Below are positions 4,116 through 6,515 of a stretch of DNA of 6,515 nucleotides, one piece after another. Below the pieces are notes generated by a model, which was not told where the DNA came from, ran no database searches, and saw nothing but the letters and a program-made list of their open reading frames with translations. The DNA is from Rhodoferax sp. (lineage in GTDB: Bacteria > Pseudomonadota > Gammaproteobacteria > Burkholderiales > Burkholderiaceae_C), in NCBI GenBank assembly GCA_017880985.1, contig JADGRK010000146.1, forward strand, positions 1 to 6,515. Direction: 5' to 3'. The position numbers and the translations under genes are program-made. How positions within the stretch are numbered: the stretch's first letter is position 1; the number at the start of each line of letters is the position of its first letter.

Positions 4116-4957
4116 CCGCAAAGCCTGCGCCGATCGCGCACTACGAAAACTTCCCGGTCGCCTCGTTCTTATGCCCGGCCCACCTGCGCGCGGCGGTTGT
4201 TGCCATCTATCACTTTGCCCGCACTGCCGATGACTTGGCCGACGAAGGTGACGCCAGTGCCGCGCAGCGGCTGGCCGACCTGAAGCGTTACCGGGCTGAC
4301 CTGCACGCCATCGCTAGCGGGCAAGCCCACAGTGGCCAGTGGCCGCAGGTATTCGCTCCGCTACGGCGAACCCTCATTGACTTTCAGTTACCGGTGCCGC
4401 TCTTGACCGACCTGCTGGACGCTTTCGAGCAAGACATACGCTTTACCGCCGATCAGCGCCGCTACGCCACGGACGCCGAGCTGCTGGACTACTGCAGCCG
4501 TTCCGCCAATCCGGTCGGACGCTTGCTGCTGCACTTGTATGGCGTCAGCGATGCGGCATCACTGGCGCAGAGCGACCAGATTTGCAGCGCGTTGCAGCTC
4601 ATCAACTTCTGGCAGGACGTCAGCCGCGACGTGGCGCGTGGCCGCTGGTACCCGACGCAGCAGGCGATGGCGCAGTTTGATGTCAATGACGCCGATTTGC
4701 AGCCCGATAGCAGCACTCAAAATGCTACTCAATTAATAGCTTCTTGCGCAAGTGCTGCAAGGGTTATGATGCAAAATGGCTCAAGGTTGGTGGGCCGGAT
4801 TCCGGGCCGCGCCGGGTGGGAGCTGCGGCTGGTGGTGCAAGGCGGTTTTCGCATTCTGGACAAAATTGAAGCGCTGCACTTTGCCACCTGGCGCACGCGG
4901 CCTTCTTTGAAATGGTGGGACTTTCCGGTCATGCTGTGGCGCGCCCTGTGGATGTGA
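4112..4957 (+). CDS. hpnC: Hydroxysqualene synthase HpnC
   Basis: A 281-residue squalene/phytoene-synthase fold protein. The opening HYENFPVASFLCPAHLR (10-26) is characteristic of HpnC. The first Asp-rich motif is RTADDLADE (37-45; D40, D41, D44) and the second is NFWQDVSRDVARGRWYP (165-181; D169, D173); both bind the magnesium-diphosphate of the substrate. The C-terminal ELRLVVQGGFRILDKIEAL (237-255) is also typical. HpnC converts presqualene diphosphate to hydroxysqualene in the three-enzyme bacterial squalene route. The start is ATG at 4112, overlapping the phzF TGA by ATGA; a longer open frame reaching back to 3956 lies within phzF and is not coding. hpnD begins 10 bases downstream. Residues about 200-224 are encoded by an AT-rich repeat-like stretch, yet keep the family's A-R...G..L spacing, so the enzyme is probably intact. 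Confidence 0.93.
   Translation: MTAKPAPIAHYENFPVASFLCPAHLRAAVVAIYHFARTADDLADEGDASAAQRLADLKRYRADLHAIASGQAHSGQWPQVFAPLRRTLIDFQLPVPLLTDLLDAFEQDIRFTADQRRYATDAELLDYCSRSANPVGRLLLHLYGVSDAASLAQSDQICSALQLINFWQDVSRDVARGRWYPTQQAMAQFDVNDADLQPDSSTQNATQLIASCASAARVMMQNGSRLVGRIPGRAGWELRLVVQGGFRILDKIEALHFATWRTRPSLKWWDFPVMLWRALWM
4710..4758 (+). repeat. AT-rich repeat-like element inside hpnC
   Basis: Bounded by an 8-base perfect inverted repeat, GCAGCACT (4710-4717) and AGTGCTGC (4751-4758), around the core GCTACTCAATTAATAGC (4724-4740). The stretch, extending to about 4790 (ending AAAATGGCTCAAGG), is clearly poorer in GC than flanking coding DNA and uses codons rare in its neighbours (TTA, ATA, AGG). It matches the core in phzF at 14 of 17 positions. 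It keeps the hpnC frame. Confidence 0.55.
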
Positions 4958-4967
4958 CAATACGCCA

Positions 4968-5807
4968 ATGACTCCCGAGCAATATGTCCAGCAGAAAGCC
5001 GCTGCCTCGGGCAGCAGTTTCTATTACGCCTTCCTGTTTTTGCCGCCATCCCGGCGCGCCGCCATCACCGCGTTTTATGCCTTCTGCCGCGAAGTTGATG
5101 ACGTGGTGGACGACCTGGTGGACCCGAGCGTGGCCGCCAGCAAGCTGGCGTGGTGGCAGGCGGAAGTTGCCAAGGCGTTTGCCGGCACGCCAAGCCACCC
5201 GGTGCTACAGGCGCTGCTGCCGCACGTTGACCACTACAAAATTGAACAACGCCACTTGCAGGCGGTGATCGAAGGCTGCCAGATGGACCTGGCGCAAACC
5301 CGCTACCTTGACTACCCCGGCCTGCAGCGCTACTGCCATCTGGTGGCGGGCGTGGTGGGCGAGGTCGCCGCCAACATCTTTGGCCAGACGCAGCCGCAGA
5401 CCCTGCTCTATGCGCACAAACTGGGGCAGGCGCTACAGCTCACCAACATCATCCGCGACGTCGGTGAAGACGCCCGGCGCGGCCGCATCTACCTGCCCAT
5501 GAACGAGTTGCAGCAGTTCGAGGTCAAGGCGCATGAAATCCTCAAGCGCACTTACTCCGAGCGTTTTACCGAGCTGATGAAGTTCCAGGCCCAACGTGCC
5601 CATGCCGTGTACGACGAGGCACTGGCCTTGCTGCCCGCGTCGGACCGTCGGGCCCAAAAGCCGGGCCTGATGATGGCCAGCATTTACCGCGCCTTGTTGC
5701 GTGAAATTGAGCACGACAAGTTCCAGGTGCTGCACCAGCGCATCAGCCTCACGCCCCTGCGCAAGCTCTATCTGGCCTGGAAGGTGCAGGCGCTGGGCAG
5801 GACATGA
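4968..5807 (+). CDS. hpnD: Presqualene diphosphate synthase HpnD
   Basis: A 279-residue protein of the usual HpnD length. The N-terminus has SGSSFYYAFLFLPPSRR (14-30), the S-FY-F..L....R pattern of the squalene/phytoene-synthase fold. The first Asp-rich motif is REVDDVVDDLVD (41-52; D44, D45, D48, D49), then MDLAQTRY (106-113), and the second Asp-rich motif is TNIIRDVGEDARRGRIYLP (159-177; D164, D168). All catalytic aspartates are present. HpnD condenses two farnesyl diphosphates to presqualene diphosphate, supplying HpnC; it is distinguished from HpnC by the DDVVDD and NIIRDVGEDARRGR motifs. ATG at 4968 lies 10 bases after the hpnC stop, so the two are surely co-transcribed, although the RBS is weak. 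Codon use is uniformly GC-rich, without the AT-rich patches seen in its neighbours. Confidence 0.95.
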   Translation: MTPEQYVQQKAAASGSSFYYAFLFLPPSRRAAITAFYAFCREVDDVVDDLVDPSVAASKLAWWQAEVAKAFAGTPSHPVLQALLPHVDHYKIEQRHLQAVIEGCQMDLAQTRYLDYPGLQRYCHLVAGVVGEVAANIFGQTQPQTLLYAHKLGQALQLTNIIRDVGEDARRGRIYLPMNELQQFEVKAHEILKRTYSERFTELMKFQAQRAHAVYDEALALLPASDRRAQKPGLMMASIYRALLREIEHDKFQVLHQRISLTPLRKLYLAWKVQALGRT

Positions 5808-5943
5808 CCCCCACGCTTGCCACTCTGTGTGCTGCGCTGCCCCCCGAGGGGGCTAATTTTCCTTGGGGCGGCCCAGCGGAAAATTGCCTGCCGCGCTGGT
5901 CAGGGCATGCAGTACCCGTCCTGGCGCGGCGGTACATCAATCA
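5808..5943 (+). repeat. Structured intergenic repeat between hpnD and hpnE
   Basis: This 136-base gap holds two adjacent inverted repeats. The first is GCCCCC, loop CGA, GGGGGC (5839-5853). The second is AATTTTCC (5855-5862) pairing perfectly with GGAAAATT (5878-5885) around a 15-base GC-rich centre that can itself pair (GGGC with GCCC). The whole 5809-5885 block resembles, from memory, an abundant intergenic repeat of Comamonadaceae genomes. Neither hairpin has a T run, so simple termination is unlikely; a role in mRNA stability or in lowering hpnE expression relative to hpnCD is inference. Confidence 0.6.
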
Positions 5944-6515
5944 ATGAAGATTGCCATCATTGGCGCTGGTTGGGCTGGCTTGGCGGCGGCGGTTGAAGCC
6001 ACCCAGGCGGGCCATCATGCTATCGTGTTCGAAGCTGCTAAGGCAGTTGGAGGAAGGGCTAGAGGTCTAAATGCCACATTGCCAGACGGTTTATCTGGCA
6101 CGCTCGACAACGGCCAGCACATCCTGATTGGCGCCTACACCGAGACCTTGCGGCTGTTGCGCCGGGTTGGTGTTGAGCCAGATATCGCGCTACTGCGTTT
6201 GCCGATGACGCTGCGCTTTCCAGACGGAAAAGGCTTGCAGTTCCCGGCTTGGCCGACGCCGCTGGATGCATTCGCCGGCATCATCAGCGCGCGCGGCTGG
6301 CACGTGGCTGACAAGTGGACTTTGCTGCGCGTCGCATTGGGCTGGCAACAGGGTGGTTTCCAGTGCAGCGCAAGTCACAGTGTGGCCGATCTCTGCCGGG
6401 GTTTAAGTCCCCGCGTCAAGGCCGAGCTGATTGATCCGCTGTGCGTGTCCGCCCTGAACACACCAAGCGAGCAGGCTAGCGCGCAAGTCTTTTTGCGCGT
6501 GCTGCAGGATGCCCT
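5944..6515 (+). CDS. hpnE: Squalene-forming FAD oxidoreductase HpnE (3' end outside window)
   Basis: The first 190 codons of an FAD-dependent amine-oxidase-like protein. It opens MKIAIIGAGWAGLAAAVEAT, whose GAGWAG is the Rossmann dinucleotide loop; E30 ends the second strand, and VGGRARG (38-44) is the GG-motif after it. TLDNGQHILIGAYTETLRLL (53-72) is strongly typical of HpnE. HpnE reduces hydroxysqualene to squalene, completing the HpnC-HpnD-HpnE route. The ATG at 5944 is chosen because the Rossmann strand begins at once; its RBS is weak and it sits 136 bases after hpnD, behind a structured repeat, so expression may differ from hpnCD. Codons 25-44 are unusually AT-rich for this operon (AAG, AGG, AGA, CTA, AAT), yet encode the conserved E...GGRAR motif. 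The C-terminal half, with the remaining substrate and FAD contacts, is not visible. Confidence 0.93.
   Translation, partial: MKIAIIGAGWAGLAAAVEATQAGHHAIVFEAAKAVGGRARGLNATLPDGLSGTLDNGQHILIGAYTETLRLLRRVGVEPDIALLRLPMTLRFPDGKGLQFPAWPTPLDAFAGIISARGWHVADKWTLLRVALGWQQGGFQCSASHSVADLCRGLSPRVKAELIDPLCVSALNTPSEQASAQVFLRVLQDA
6016..6075 (+). repeat. Repeat-like AT-rich stretch in hpnE, related to that in hpnC
   Basis: Placed without gaps against 4721-4780 in hpnC, this stretch agrees at 33 of 60 positions by my hand count, including ATGCTA at the start, AAGGG near position 40 and AAATG near the end. Both are in codon phase zero. The similarity is above the quarter expected by chance but modest, and part may reflect chance or a shared AT-rich codon choice. 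Confidence 0.3.

Noticed and set aside
1..6515. CRISPR array, tRNA or rRNA gene, toxin-antitoxin or defence system
   Set aside because: No regularly spaced repeats, no cloverleaf or rRNA-like segment, and no gene pair with toxin or nuclease motifs was seen; the squalene operon is a known pathway.

Overview
The window looks like a chromosomal segment of a betaproteobacterium, most likely Comamonadaceae (Rhodoferax/Polaromonas-like). This rests on the GC-rich coding style, the hpnC-hpnD-hpnE order, and several short dispersed repeats of a kind I remember from that family. The genus is inference; there is no rRNA or tRNA in the window to test it.

Left part (1 to about 1260), accessory DNA, minus strand. 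This is the integrase end of a prophage or integrative element. A tyrosine-recombinase gene runs off the left edge and is preceded by a one-base-overlapping DUF4224 gene of the kind that usually accompanies such integrases. Upstream lie a leader-like stretch with overlapping open frames and two related hairpins, a 118-codon gene of unknown function closed by a good intrinsic terminator, and an unassigned remnant with its own terminator-like hairpin. The element's outer boundary is probably between about 1060 and 1340, but no attachment site can be read directly.

Middle part (about 1286 to 2884), small membrane proteins. A recognisable promoter precedes two tiny plus-strand membrane-protein genes. 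A convergent 51-codon DUF3096 gene on the minus strand has its own RBS and -10 box. A plus-strand LysE/RhtB-type exporter follows. A broken or very short ORF lies between the exporter and the next gene.

Right part (3156 to the end), squalene synthesis. A PhzF-family isomerase/epimerase gene overlaps hpnC by ATGA. hpnD follows 10 bases later, and hpnE follows after a 136-base gap filled by a structured repeat and is cut by the window edge. HpnD makes presqualene diphosphate from two farnesyl diphosphates, HpnC converts it to hydroxysqualene, and HpnE reduces that to squalene, the precursor of hopanoids.

The most unusual feature is what short repeats have done to this operon. A 27-base repeat sits in frame inside the first codons of phzF. 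AT-rich stretches sharing a GCTACT...TTAATAGC core interrupt the GC-rich coding of phzF and hpnC in frame, and a weaker related stretch lies in hpnE. I do not see a clearly new multi-gene defence, metabolic or RNA system.
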